A DNA stretch of 35,776 nucleotides. It comes from Arenibacter sp. F20364. GTDB lineage: Bacteria > Bacteroidota > Bacteroidia > Flavobacteriales > Flavobacteriaceae. The position numbers and the translations under genes are program-made. Location: NCBI RefSeq assembly GCF_023015905.1, contig NZ_JALKBD010000038.1:1-35776 (forward strand). Reading direction: 5' to 3'. The notes beneath the pieces were generated by a model, which was not told the DNA's origin, made no database searches, and saw nothing but the letters and a program-made list of their open reading frames with translations. This document shows positions 15,926 to 23,788 of the stretch, in pieces. Position 1 is the first letter of the stretch. Each line of letters begins with the position of its first letter.

Positions 15926-17173
15926 TTATTGACTAATTAGAATTTCCATTAAGGATTTTACCGCCTGTGCGGCAAAACTCTCGGTATTTATATTTGAGTT
16001 TACCTCCAATATCTTGATATTTTTATTTGCATGACTTTTTAGGGAACTGAACAATTCTTGGTCTATCGCCGGAGCGTGAAATACTTCTCCCGGCCCACCA
16101 ATTTTGGACAGGCCTCCTAATGGAAGCAATACAGTAACAGGAGCCTTGGACTTATTTATCTTTTCGGCTATAGTCTTTCCCAATATTCTGTTCTCTTCTA
16201 CATTGGTCCGCATAAGGGTTACATCCGGTGCCCAACTAAATAATTGTCTGTCCCTATATTTTTCTGGAACGGATTCCAAAGGACCAAAGTTTACCATGTC
16301 CATACATCCTGGTACCACGATCTGTGGAATTCCTATTTTGGCCGCAGCTGTTAAGCGGTCCGGCCCCGCACTACATATTCCACCGCAAAGTTCATCCGCC
16401 AATTCAGTTGTAGTAATATCCAATATAGCATCAATACATCCATCCATGGTTAATCCTTCCATGGTCCTACCTCCTACTCCAACCGAATGGAAGGCCATCA
16501 CCGCGTATTCCTGATCCCTTAGTAATTCCGAACATTTATCTACACAAAGTGTAGTATTGCCAAAAACACTAATAGCTATGGATTTGCTCTGCCTTTCATC
16601 AGTCGACCTAGAAACTTGCATCATTCCTACTATCGCCCCCGCACCTTGGTGCATTACTACCTTGCTGATACTATTTAGTCCGGCAACATCAACAACAGAT
16701 GGCATCAAAGTGATATCCTTAATGCCTACATGTATGGACAAATCTTTGGTAGCCAAGGTGCTGATGCAAATTTTCGGAAATCCAAAAGGTAAAGTCTGCA
16801 TTGCCTTTAGTGCTATAAAAGTCCCGCCACCGCCGCCCATACCTATTATGCCGTTGGCTTCTTTCTTTTTGAAAAGATCTTCAACAATAGCGGCAGCGCC
16901 ATTTCCCATGACTTCTATAGCTCTGCCACGATCTTTATTTTCCCTAAGATCGGTAAGGATACTTCCACCACTTAAAGCTACCTCCATGGCCTCAAAATCT
17001 ACCGGAAATAAATCAGTGGAGCCAAGTACCCCGGTATTGATTGTAATTACCTTGACACCTAATCCTATAAGACAGCCATATAGAAATCCGAAGTCTTCTC
17101 CTTTGGTATCGAAACAACCAACCATTATGATACTTCCTTCTTTTTGCATATTGGTATTACTTTTTTTGTTCAT
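15926..17173 (-). CDS. Tm-1-like ATP-binding protein (UPF0261)
   Basis: A 415-residue cytoplasmic protein of the UPF0261 family, the N-terminal half of tomato Tm-1. Family signatures are MVGCFDTKGEDF near residue 18, MGGGGGTFIALKAMQ near 112, and VVPGCMDMVNFGP near 290. Tm-1 binds ATP with this domain; in bacteria the gene pairs with the TIM-barrel family, present here one gene downstream. The pair occurs in sugar-acid loci but its reaction is not settled. Upstream is glycerate kinase, 24 bp away, so a product close to glycerate is a reasonable guess. Confidence 0.9.
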   Translation of the reverse strand: MNKKSNTNMQKEGSIIMVGCFDTKGEDFGFLYGCLIGLGVKVITINTGVLGSTDLFPVDFEAMEVALSGGSILTDLRENKDRGRAIEVMGNGAAAIVEDLFKKKEANGIIGMGGGGGTFIALKAMQTLPFGFPKICISTLATKDLSIHVGIKDITLMPSVVDVAGLNSISKVVMHQGAGAIVGMMQVSRSTDERQSKSIAISVFGNTTLCVDKCSELLRDQEYAVMAFHSVGVGGRTMEGLTMDGCIDAILDITTTELADELCGGICSAGPDRLTAAAKIGIPQIVVPGCMDMVNFGPLESVPEKYRDRQLFSWAPDVTLMRTNVEENRILGKTIAEKINKSKAPVTVLLPLGGLSKIGGPGEVFHAPAIDQELFSSLKSHANKNIKILEVNSNINTESFAAQAVKSLMEILISQ

Positions 17174-17197
17174 TGTTGTTCATAATATCTGAAGCCC

Positions 17198-18337
17198 TTA
17201 ATTTTTATTAAAACACTTAATGGTGGCCATTATATTTTTGGCGGATTCCTGAATAAGTTGGGGAGCATGCTCAATTGCCTCTTTTAATTCCATTGGCTGA
17301 TTAACAATAGAAAACACTGCATTTACCCCCATGTCATAAATACCCTCTATATCCTCACCAATTTTTCCGGTAATCACGATTACGGGGACATTGTGTTTTT
17401 TTGCCAATGTTGCGATCCCGGATATGGTCTTGCCCTGTAATGTTTGTCCATCAATCTTACCCTCTCCTGTAAATACCAAGTGGGCCTCCTTTAAATGCTC
17501 TTCAATTTTAAGGGTCCGTAGTATTAATTCAATCCCATTTACAAGCTTTCCCTTTAAAAATGCCATTAGTCCTGCACCGGTACCTCCGGCCGCTCCAGCT
17601 CCCGGGATCTGGTCGATATCGATGCCCAACATTATTTCGATGCAATGGGCATAATGGGCAAGGTTAGTATCCAATATTTGCAGATCTTTTTTACTTCCCC
17701 CTTTTTGCTCTCCATAAACCATAGAGGCTCCATTTGGCCCGGTAAGGGGATTGGAAACGTCGCAGGCAACCACCACCTCACAACTTTGAATTCTTTTATC
17801 AAAATAGGTCAGATCTATGGTGTTCAATTGATTTAGACTGCCACCGCCCTCTGGAATATCGTCCCCCTCATCATCCATAAATTTGGCTCCCAATGCCCTC
17901 ACCATTCCAGCTCCTCCGTCATTGGTGGCACTTCCACCAATACCGATGATAAATTTATCACAACCCCTATTAAGGGCATCCTTGATCATTTGCCCTGTGC
18001 CAAATGTTGATGTATGCAATGGGTTCTTTTCGTACTCTTTTAACAATTCCAAGCCCGAAGCCTTGGCCATTTCGATCACAGCCGTTTTTTTATCTTTCAA
18101 AATCCCATATTGAGCCTCAATGGTCCTCATCAGTGGATCCATTACCAAAACGGAAATTCTTTTACCTCCAACCCCGTTCAGCAGGGTGTCCAATACTCCT
18201 TCCCCACCGTCCGAGATTGGGTTTTCATGGATTAGGGAACCCGGCAGTACCTTCTTAATTCCTATGGCAATATTTTCCGCAACCTCTTTGGCCGATAAAC
18301 ATTCTTTAAATGAATCAGGGGCAACAACGATTTTCAT
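17198..18337 (-). CDS. Glycerate kinase (GarK/GlxK family)
   Basis: A 379-residue cytoplasmic kinase that phosphorylates glycerate with ATP, feeding glycolysis. The start KIVVAPDSFKECLSAKEVA, the stretch PISDGGEGVLDTLL, the central GIGGSATNDGGAGM and the late VFTGEGKIDGQTLQGKT are hallmarks of the family; the length is standard. This family normally yields 2-phosphoglycerate. In this operon it suggests that the imported sugar product is broken down to a C3 acid rather than entering through a sugar kinase; I see no pentose isomerase or kinase gene in the window. It follows the GH43 gene by 64 bp. Confidence 0.93.
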   Translation of the reverse strand: MKIVVAPDSFKECLSAKEVAENIAIGIKKVLPGSLIHENPISDGGEGVLDTLLNGVGGKRISVLVMDPLMRTIEAQYGILKDKKTAVIEMAKASGLELLKEYEKNPLHTSTFGTGQMIKDALNRGCDKFIIGIGGSATNDGGAGMVRALGAKFMDDEGDDIPEGGGSLNQLNTIDLTYFDKRIQSCEVVVACDVSNPLTGPNGASMVYGEQKGGSKKDLQILDTNLAHYAHCIEIMLGIDIDQIPGAGAAGGTGAGLMAFLKGKLVNGIELILRTLKIEEHLKEAHLVFTGEGKIDGQTLQGKTISGIATLAKKHNVPVIVITGKIGEDIEGIYDMGVNAVFSIVNQPMELKEAIEHAPQLIQESAKNIMATIKCFNKN

Positions 18338-18401
18338 TTTCTGTGGGTTTGTTCCTTATTAATCATTTTCATTTAGCATAAATTACCATTGAATACCCTG
18401 C

Positions 18402-19382
18402 TTATTTGGTTTTTAGAAACCTGAACCCGTCTTTTTCCATTACCAAATAATCCGGACTGCCTTTTTCTTCTACAAATTTTATTTTTACTATTGCCGTTCT
18501 TCGTGGTTGGGTTAGAGAGTCATTATGATGGGTATGTAAAACGTATTGCATATCCCCTTGGTGATCCAGAAATACATCTCCATGCCCTGGGCCATTTTCG
18601 CCTACGAGGTCCTTATACATAATGGGACTTTTATCAAACTTCTTCCAAGGTCCAAGAGGGCTTTCACTAATGGCATAGCCAACCGCGTAATCCGGGTTTC
18701 TAAAATCATTTGCCGAATATATCAAGTAATAGAGCCCTTTATGTTTTAATACTGTGGGGCCTTCAGTTACCGGCCAATCTGTCTTTTGTGTATTTTCCCA
18801 TTCAAGTTCTCCAGTAATACATTCCCTCAAGGTTTCCGGTTTAATTGCCATGAGATCATCCTGCAATTCAGCTACGTAAATTCTATTACCTTGGGTAAGT
18901 CGAACATGATATAAATATTTTCTACCGTCCTCATCAAAGAATACAAAGGGATCTATCTGTTTAACGGGGGCTTTAAGAGCTTCCTTTGAGGTGTTAACAA
19001 ATGGACCCAATGGACTTTTGCTGGTTGCCATTGCTATGTGTTCATTTGCCGTATAGGCCATATAAAAAAGACCTTTGTACTCAAAAACCTGAGGAGCCCA
19101 GAATCCTATTTCCCCATAGGAATCACCCATTGCCAAGGACAGGCCGCATTTGGCTCCTTTGGGTCCTGACCACTGTATTAAATCCTTGGAAGTGTATACC
19201 AAAAAGCCTTTATTCTTTCCCCATTTGGGATCACCAGTAGTTCCATACAAATAATAAGTATCTACATGATGAAAAATAGTAGGATCCGCCAAATAGATTT
19301 GACCGGAATCCATATCCGTCAACTTTTGGGCGTTACATCCCCAAAAAACAATAGAAACTATAAATATGACTAATGCTCTCAA
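18402..19382 (-). CDS. GH43-family glycosidase, lipoprotein
   Basis: A 326-residue lipoprotein (C16 in WGC-N) with a five-bladed GH43 propeller. The inverting acid/base set is present: D33 in LADPTIF (general base), D144 in QIDPFVF (pKa modulator) and E207 in VTEGPTV (acid). GH43 enzymes mostly remove alpha-L-arabinofuranose or beta-D-xylose; sequence does not say which. The start appears to be TTG at 19382, directly after the stop of the epimerase gene, because no ATG or GTG with a usable signal peptide is near; the lipoprotein signal begins right there. Membrane attachment fits cleavage of imported oligosaccharides in the periplasm. Confidence 0.9.
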   Translation of the reverse strand: MRALVIFIVSIVFWGCNAQKLTDMDSGQIYLADPTIFHHVDTYYLYGTTGDPKWGKNKGFLVYTSKDLIQWSGPKGAKCGLSLAMGDSYGEIGFWAPQVFEYKGLFYMAYTANEHIAMATSKSPLGPFVNTSKEALKAPVKQIDPFVFFDEDGRKYLYHVRLTQGNRIYVAELQDDLMAIKPETLRECITGELEWENTQKTDWPVTEGPTVLKHKGLYYLIYSANDFRNPDYAVGYAISESPLGPWKKFDKSPIMYKDLVGENGPGHGDVFLDHQGDMQYVLHTHHNDSLTQPRRTAIVKIKFVEEKGSPDYLVMEKDGFRFLKTK

Positions 19383-19385
19383 AAC

Positions 19386-20567
19386 CTATCTAAAGCTAAA
19401 TTTATATTCGGAAACTGTATGGTAAACCTCACCCGGACGGAGCGTAATTGATGGAAAACCCTGTTGGTTGGGGGAATCGGGAAAATGCTGTGTTTCCAGA
19501 CAAAAGGCAGTCCTATAATCGTCCTTGGCTCCAGATTTCAAAGTGTTTTCCGAGTCCATAAAATTGCCACAATAAAATTGAATTCCAGGTTCTAGAGTAT
19601 ATACATCCATCACAATGCCAGATTTATCCCCTACCACAGTAGCGGCATGGTTCATACCATTAGACTTGGTGCCATTTAAAACAAAATTATGGTCATAACC
19701 CCCGCCGAATGCCAATTGCCGATCCTCCTCGTCTATACGCGATCCAATAGTATTGAAATCTTTAAAATCGAAAGGTGTTCCCTTTACATTTTTCAATTCC
19801 CCCGTAGGAATCAGTCCTTGATCCACAGGTGTAAATTGATCTGCATAAAGTTGCAATGAATGGTTTAGGATACTTCCACTTCCTTCTCCATTGAGGTTGA
19901 AATAGGTATGATTGGTCAAATTTACCACAGTAGCTTTATCAGTAGTGGCTTCGTATTCCATTCTAACAGCCCTGTTATCGGTTAGCGAGTAAGTTACCTT
20001 TACGGTTAAATTCCCTGGAAACCCCTCCTCCATATCAGGGGAAGTATATCTCAGGATCAGGGTTTTGGTATCAGGTTGTTCGGCGTCCCAAACCTTATCC
20101 TGAAATCCGTTCTCCCCACCATGAAGGGCATTTTCATTATTGTTCGGTACTACAGAATATTCGGTGCCATCCAAAGAAAATTTACCTTTTGCAATCCTAT
20201 TGCCTACTCGGCCTATTGTAGCTCCAAAGTAGGTTTCGGCAGAATCCAAGTAGTCCTTAATGTTGGAATATCCTATGGAAACATCAACATAATTGCCATC
20301 TTGATCTGGAGTCAAAAGAGCAACTATCCTACCCCCGTAGTTGGTAATGGCCATTTTCAAATCCTTGTTTTCCAGCCAATATAGCTTTACGGCCCTTCCA
20401 TCAATGATGGTGTCAAAATTGGTTTGTTGCAAAGTACTTTCCATTGGTGTTTGCATATTTGTTCCGGCCGTTTCTGAAATTATTGCTTTTTTATTGACAT
20501 CCCTACAGGCCGACATTGCCATTAAAGCCAACACAACCAAGATCTGACTACATTTTATTCTCTTCAT
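19386..20567 (-). CDS. galM: Aldose 1-epimerase (mutarotase), lipoprotein
   Basis: A 393-residue aldose 1-epimerase interconverting alpha and beta anomers of free sugars. The family catalytic His is in LTNHTYFNL and the Glu in CLETQHFPDSPN; NALHGG is also typical. Unlike the cytoplasmic enzyme of enteric bacteria this one has a lipoprotein signal (MSAC-R, C21) and a spacer of about 25 residues, so it works in the periplasm. There it would supply one anomer to a transporter or, as I infer, to the dehydrogenase-like lipoprotein encoded downstream. Its gene is followed three bases later by GH43. Confidence 0.94.
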   Translation of the reverse strand: MKRIKCSQILVVLALMAMSACRDVNKKAIISETAGTNMQTPMESTLQQTNFDTIIDGRAVKLYWLENKDLKMAITNYGGRIVALLTPDQDGNYVDVSIGYSNIKDYLDSAETYFGATIGRVGNRIAKGKFSLDGTEYSVVPNNNENALHGGENGFQDKVWDAEQPDTKTLILRYTSPDMEEGFPGNLTVKVTYSLTDNRAVRMEYEATTDKATVVNLTNHTYFNLNGEGSGSILNHSLQLYADQFTPVDQGLIPTGELKNVKGTPFDFKDFNTIGSRIDEEDRQLAFGGGYDHNFVLNGTKSNGMNHAATVVGDKSGIVMDVYTLEPGIQFYCGNFMDSENTLKSGAKDDYRTAFCLETQHFPDSPNQQGFPSITLRPGEVYHTVSEYKFSFR

Positions 20568-20633
20568 TTGTTTAGTTTATATAAATGCCCTACTTATAAA
20601 ATAGCCGTTTGGGACCCCTTTTCTATGGCCTAT

Positions 20634-21707
20634 TTATTTATTTGCCAGCTTATTCAATTTCTTTATCAAATCCGCCTCGTCCTGTCTGTAGGGAGTTCCA
20701 TCTTTTCTAAAAACTTCATGAAACCATTCAATTGGTTCACCTCCGTCCTCGATAGGGGTATTCCAAGCATATTTTGTATTGGATTTTCCTGCTACCAATC
20801 CCCAATTGATGGCGCCAATATTTTCTCTTTGTAATATGGGCAAAATATTGGAGAAGCGGCTATTATTAGTCCGTGCCATATACTCTGTGCAGACCATTGG
20901 CCTGCCATGGGATTTTAAAAGGTTGATTATATGTTGATGGTGTTTTTCATCCTCATAGTTGTGATAGGTCAATATATCGGAATTCAAAGCCTGGAAAGCG
21001 TTGAGTTCTTGAAAATCCCACGCCCATAAGCCCGCAGTTAGGGGCTGACTAGGGTTAATTTCCCTAGCCCATATGAATACGTTCTTTAACAGCGGCATTG
21101 AACTGGTTAGTTTTCCCGTATTTCCCGGCTCGTTGTACAAATCCCACATGACAATCCGTTCATCATTGCCAAAGGTTTTGAGGATATCCTTGACATAAAC
21201 CTCAAGAGCGGGGAAGTTTTCCTCTTCCTTTGATGCGGGGTCTCCAGGATCTTGCACCCAACCAGAATTATGGGTTCCAGGTATAGGTTCCGGTTGTTCA
21301 CCGATTCTAGGAGTTTTGCCCCAAACATCATCAAAAAAGACAAACATTGTTCTGATACCGTGATTGCTTGCTATTTTTAAATAGGTATCCATACGTTGCT
21401 TAAATCCCTGTGGATCTGCCTTGTATGCCAAACTATGAAGATATACCCTCATCGTATTGAAGCCAATACCTTCGGCAAAGCCCAATTCCTTATCAATTGT
21501 TTCAGGGTCGAAGGTATTCTCTTGCCACATTTCCAATTGATTAATGGCTGTACTGGGATTAAAATTTGCGCCGGTCATCCACTTTTGTTGAGAATACCAT
21601 TCTTGGGCTTTATCAATGGACCATTTATTTTTAGTTAAAACATCTTCTTGTGATATCCCTGAAAAGGGTATAAGAAGCACGTAAGCAATCAGTATTAATT
21701 TTTTCAT
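20634..21707 (-). CDS. GH-A clan (GH5-like) glycoside hydrolase
   Basis: A 357-residue secreted (beta/alpha)8 glycosidase (signal peptide about 1-20, SGIS-QE). The likely acid/base is E193 in WDLYNEPGN and the nucleophile E275 in VCTEYMART, spaced 82 residues as in retaining clan A enzymes; the GFNTMRVYLHSL strand (82-93) also fits. Relatives are often named 1,4-beta-xylanase, but I know of no solid basis for that, and family assignment between GH5 and GH2-like groups is open. The protein would release sugar from oligosaccharides in the periplasm. A terminator-like hairpin lies in the 242-bp gap upstream, so this gene may start a second transcript. Confidence 0.82.
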   Translation of the reverse strand: MKKLILIAYVLLIPFSGISQEDVLTKNKWSIDKAQEWYSQQKWMTGANFNPSTAINQLEMWQENTFDPETIDKELGFAEGIGFNTMRVYLHSLAYKADPQGFKQRMDTYLKIASNHGIRTMFVFFDDVWGKTPRIGEQPEPIPGTHNSGWVQDPGDPASKEEENFPALEVYVKDILKTFGNDERIVMWDLYNEPGNTGKLTSSMPLLKNVFIWAREINPSQPLTAGLWAWDFQELNAFQALNSDILTYHNYEDEKHHQHIINLLKSHGRPMVCTEYMARTNNSRFSNILPILQRENIGAINWGLVAGKSNTKYAWNTPIEDGGEPIEWFHEVFRKDGTPYRQDEADLIKKLNKLANK

Positions 21708-21858
21708 CTGCTAATTTTTATTGGTTTTGATGATACTCCCAATAGGAATTGGAAGGAATTATTTTTATGTCTGGAGTTAAGAAAGGCTTTATACTTCTAC
21801 TATAGCATCACTATTTTAAATAGAAATCTAATTTTGTACAGCATACTTCATTCGATAA

Positions 21859-21890
21859 AATTACCGGGCCGTATGAGAGACCCGATAATT
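21859..21890 (-). terminator. Terminator-like hairpin inside the operon
   Basis: On the minus strand a 10-bp stem AATTATCGGG (21890-21881) / CCCGGTAATT (21868-21859) with one wobble and a 12-base loop is followed by a short T-run (TTAT). It lies in the 242-bp gap after the first GH43 gene and may end or attenuate the susCD transcript, splitting import genes from catabolic genes. The gap also holds a CTCAA-type tandem repeat at 21897-21922; no promoter was recognised. Confidence 0.6.
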
Positions 21891-21949
21891 TAAGAAACTA
21901 ACTCAACTCAACTCAATTCAACTAATATTTTCGTTTATTAAAGGCATTA

Positions 21950-22984
21950 CTACCTTGGTATATCCAGAATTACATTCTCGGGTAACGGTGGTCCCAAATA
22001 GGGCATTCCACTGGTATCCCAATACAGCCTTTGCATTCTTGGAGAGCGAAACCTACCACAACCCTGCCCAGATTTAGAATTGGCATGATATAAAATCCAA
22101 TCCTGTTTACCATCCGGAGACTTAAAAAATGAATTATGTCCAGGAGCATATACTCCATTTTGCGGAGCCTGAGTAAAAATCGGTTCCTCCGATTTTTCCC
22201 AAGCCGTAGCCTCCAATAAATCGTCACCACCATTAAATGATAAAAGTCCAAGACTGTAATTATCGGTCCAGCAGCCGCTTGCCGAGAAAACAATGAAAAT
22301 TCGATCCTTATGTGCCAAAAATTGTGGCCCTTCATTTACATTGACATGGGGAAGATCCGGATCATCCAAATCCCCGTGTTTTTCCCATTCATATTTTGGT
22401 GAAGAAATTTTCGCCCTTTCCCCATCTATCTCCAAAGGGTTTTTCATCTTGGCAATGAAAATATCCTGTTGCCCATTGGTATCACCTTCCCATCCAGACC
22501 AGATCATATATAACTGCCCTTTATGGTTGAATACATTACCATCAATCGCCCACTTGTCTGTTTTAGCCGCAATTTTGCCTTTAAATTCCCATTCTCCTTT
22601 AAAAGGGTCTTTAGAAGAATTCTCCAATACATACATTCGATGGGTCTTATTATGACCATCATCAGCGGCAAAATAGATATACCACTTTTTATTTATAAAA
22701 TGGACTTCCGGAGCCCATATATCCTTGGAGTAATCCGTTCCTTCTGGTGGTGTCCATACGGTAATACTTTCGGCATTGTCAAGAGCCGCTAAATTTTTAG
22801 TTTTCCAAAGTACCAAACGGTTCTGTAAGGTATTTGTATAATAATAATATCCATTGTAATAGGTACTGTAAGGGTCTGCCCCCGAGGGTAATAATGGATT
22901 AGTAAATGTTTTGTCTTGTGAAAACACCGAAATAGTGAAAAGAAGAAAAAACAAAAATATGTATGTTACTTTAGGTGTTCCCAT
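21950..22984 (-). CDS. GH43-family glycosidase, secreted
   Basis: A 344-residue exported protein (signal peptide about 1-22, VFSQ-DK) with a GH43 propeller. Catalytic candidates are D37 in SGADPYSTYY, D148 in WAIDGNVF and E218 in VNEGPQFL. The stretch SASGCWTDNYSLGLL and the opening TFTNPLLPSGADPY resemble the exo-alpha-L-arabinofuranosidase subgroup of GH43 (subfamily 26-like), from memory and not by alignment. It is the first enzyme gene after the SusCD genes, so it probably trims imported oligosaccharides. It differs strongly from the other GH43 of this window, so the two are not a recent duplication. Confidence 0.9.
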   Translation of the reverse strand: MGTPKVTYIFLFFLLFTISVFSQDKTFTNPLLPSGADPYSTYYNGYYYYTNTLQNRLVLWKTKNLAALDNAESITVWTPPEGTDYSKDIWAPEVHFINKKWYIYFAADDGHNKTHRMYVLENSSKDPFKGEWEFKGKIAAKTDKWAIDGNVFNHKGQLYMIWSGWEGDTNGQQDIFIAKMKNPLEIDGERAKISSPKYEWEKHGDLDDPDLPHVNVNEGPQFLAHKDRIFIVFSASGCWTDNYSLGLLSFNGGDDLLEATAWEKSEEPIFTQAPQNGVYAPGHNSFFKSPDGKQDWILYHANSKSGQGCGRFRSPRMQRLYWDTSGMPYLGPPLPENVILDIPR

Positions 22985-23031
22985 CTAGGTATGCGTTTAT
23001 CTTGATAATCAAGGGAATATTGTGGCAATTT

Positions 23032-23062
23032 ACCCCCCGAAAATTTATTGTTTCCGAGGGGT
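23032..23062 (-). terminator. Hairpin between DUF3823 and GH43 genes
   Basis: On the minus strand an 8-bp stem ACCCCTCG (23062-23055) / CGGGGGGT (23039-23032), with one wobble and a 15-base AT-rich loop, lies 13 bp past the stop of the lipoprotein gene. No clear T-run follows, so an mRNA-stabilising or attenuating hairpin that lets the susCD part be expressed more than downstream genes is likelier than a full terminator. Confidence 0.45.
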
Positions 23063-23075
23063 TTATTTAGTATAA

Positions 23076-23768
23076 TTAAAATTCTATTTTCTGTACTTGA
23101 GTGTAAATCATGTCTTCAATCCCGGCAACCTTAACACCTATACGGGCAAAAATGTAACTTTGATCCGGTTTCTTTGGGTCACTGGGTATTTCTACCGACA
23201 TATTGATGTTACCCAAATTGGAAAGGTCTGCCGCATCTACCTGAGCTATACTACCTTCTCCTCCACTGTTGGAATCAACAAATAAAGTTCTGTTGATAAT
23301 CAATGTTACTCTTTCTACAGCTTTAGCATCGGTACCGGTAATGATTTGCTCCACCGCACAACTGGCATTTACAGATCCAGCAGCATATGAGAACTGGGAA
23401 TTCCTGATCATATGATAGGGAGTAACCTCAATGTCCATTGCCTTATTACCTGATAATTCAAAAAATAGGGTATCTGAAGGGGTTCTGAATGGTCCTTGCC
23501 CAGGCACAAAAGAAAGTTTGTAATCTCCGGTAAACAATCTGCTGCTGTAACTACCATCTTGGGCAATTGTAACGTCTATTGGCGCTGTAAGCGCATAGCC
23601 CGGTTGCCATAATTGAAACCTTACTTGGTTCCTTGCAACAGGAATGGCTTCACCGTTATAGACAATATTTCCGGAGAACATTGCATTTGGTTCGTCAAAA
23701 TTATCAAGTGAACAAGAAGTCACCAATAATAGAGCGCTGAATATGAATATATAAAATTTAGCTTTCAT
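23076..23768 (-). CDS. DUF3823-type surface lipoprotein (SusE position)
   Basis: A 230-residue lipoprotein (C19 in VTSC-S) with two beta-sandwich parts, the first a carboxypeptidase-regulatory-like fold (about 32-110, FSGNIVYNGEAIPVARN) and the second about 125-230. Proteins of the DUF3823 family follow susD in many Bacteroidota glycan loci and probably help bind glycan at the cell surface. No enzyme motif is present. It follows susD by 20 bp. The assignment rests on position and overall fold pattern. Confidence 0.85.
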   Translation of the reverse strand: MKAKFYIFIFSALLLVTSCSLDNFDEPNAMFSGNIVYNGEAIPVARNQVRFQLWQPGYALTAPIDVTIAQDGSYSSRLFTGDYKLSFVPGQGPFRTPSDTLFFELSGNKAMDIEVTPYHMIRNSQFSYAAGSVNASCAVEQIITGTDAKAVERVTLIINRTLFVDSNSGGEGSIAQVDAADLSNLGNINMSVEIPSDPKKPDQSYIFARIGVKVAGIEDMIYTQVQKIEF

Positions 23769-23788
23769 CTTTATTGTTTTAAAATTGA

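Noticed and set aside
13433..18337. D-apiose/apionate degradation pathway
   Set aside because: Considered because of the glycan and sugar-acid context, but none of the recognisable key enzymes of those pathways (RuBisCO-like decarboxylase, DUF1537 kinase) is present.
21897..21922. CTCAA-type tandem repeat as a CRISPR or regulatory array
   Set aside because: It is only a short, imperfect five-base repeat without spacers; most likely simple-sequence drift.
18402..22984. The two GH43 genes as a tandem duplication
   Set aside because: Their sequences share only the catalytic motifs; signal types and surrounding loops differ, so they are distant subfamilies.
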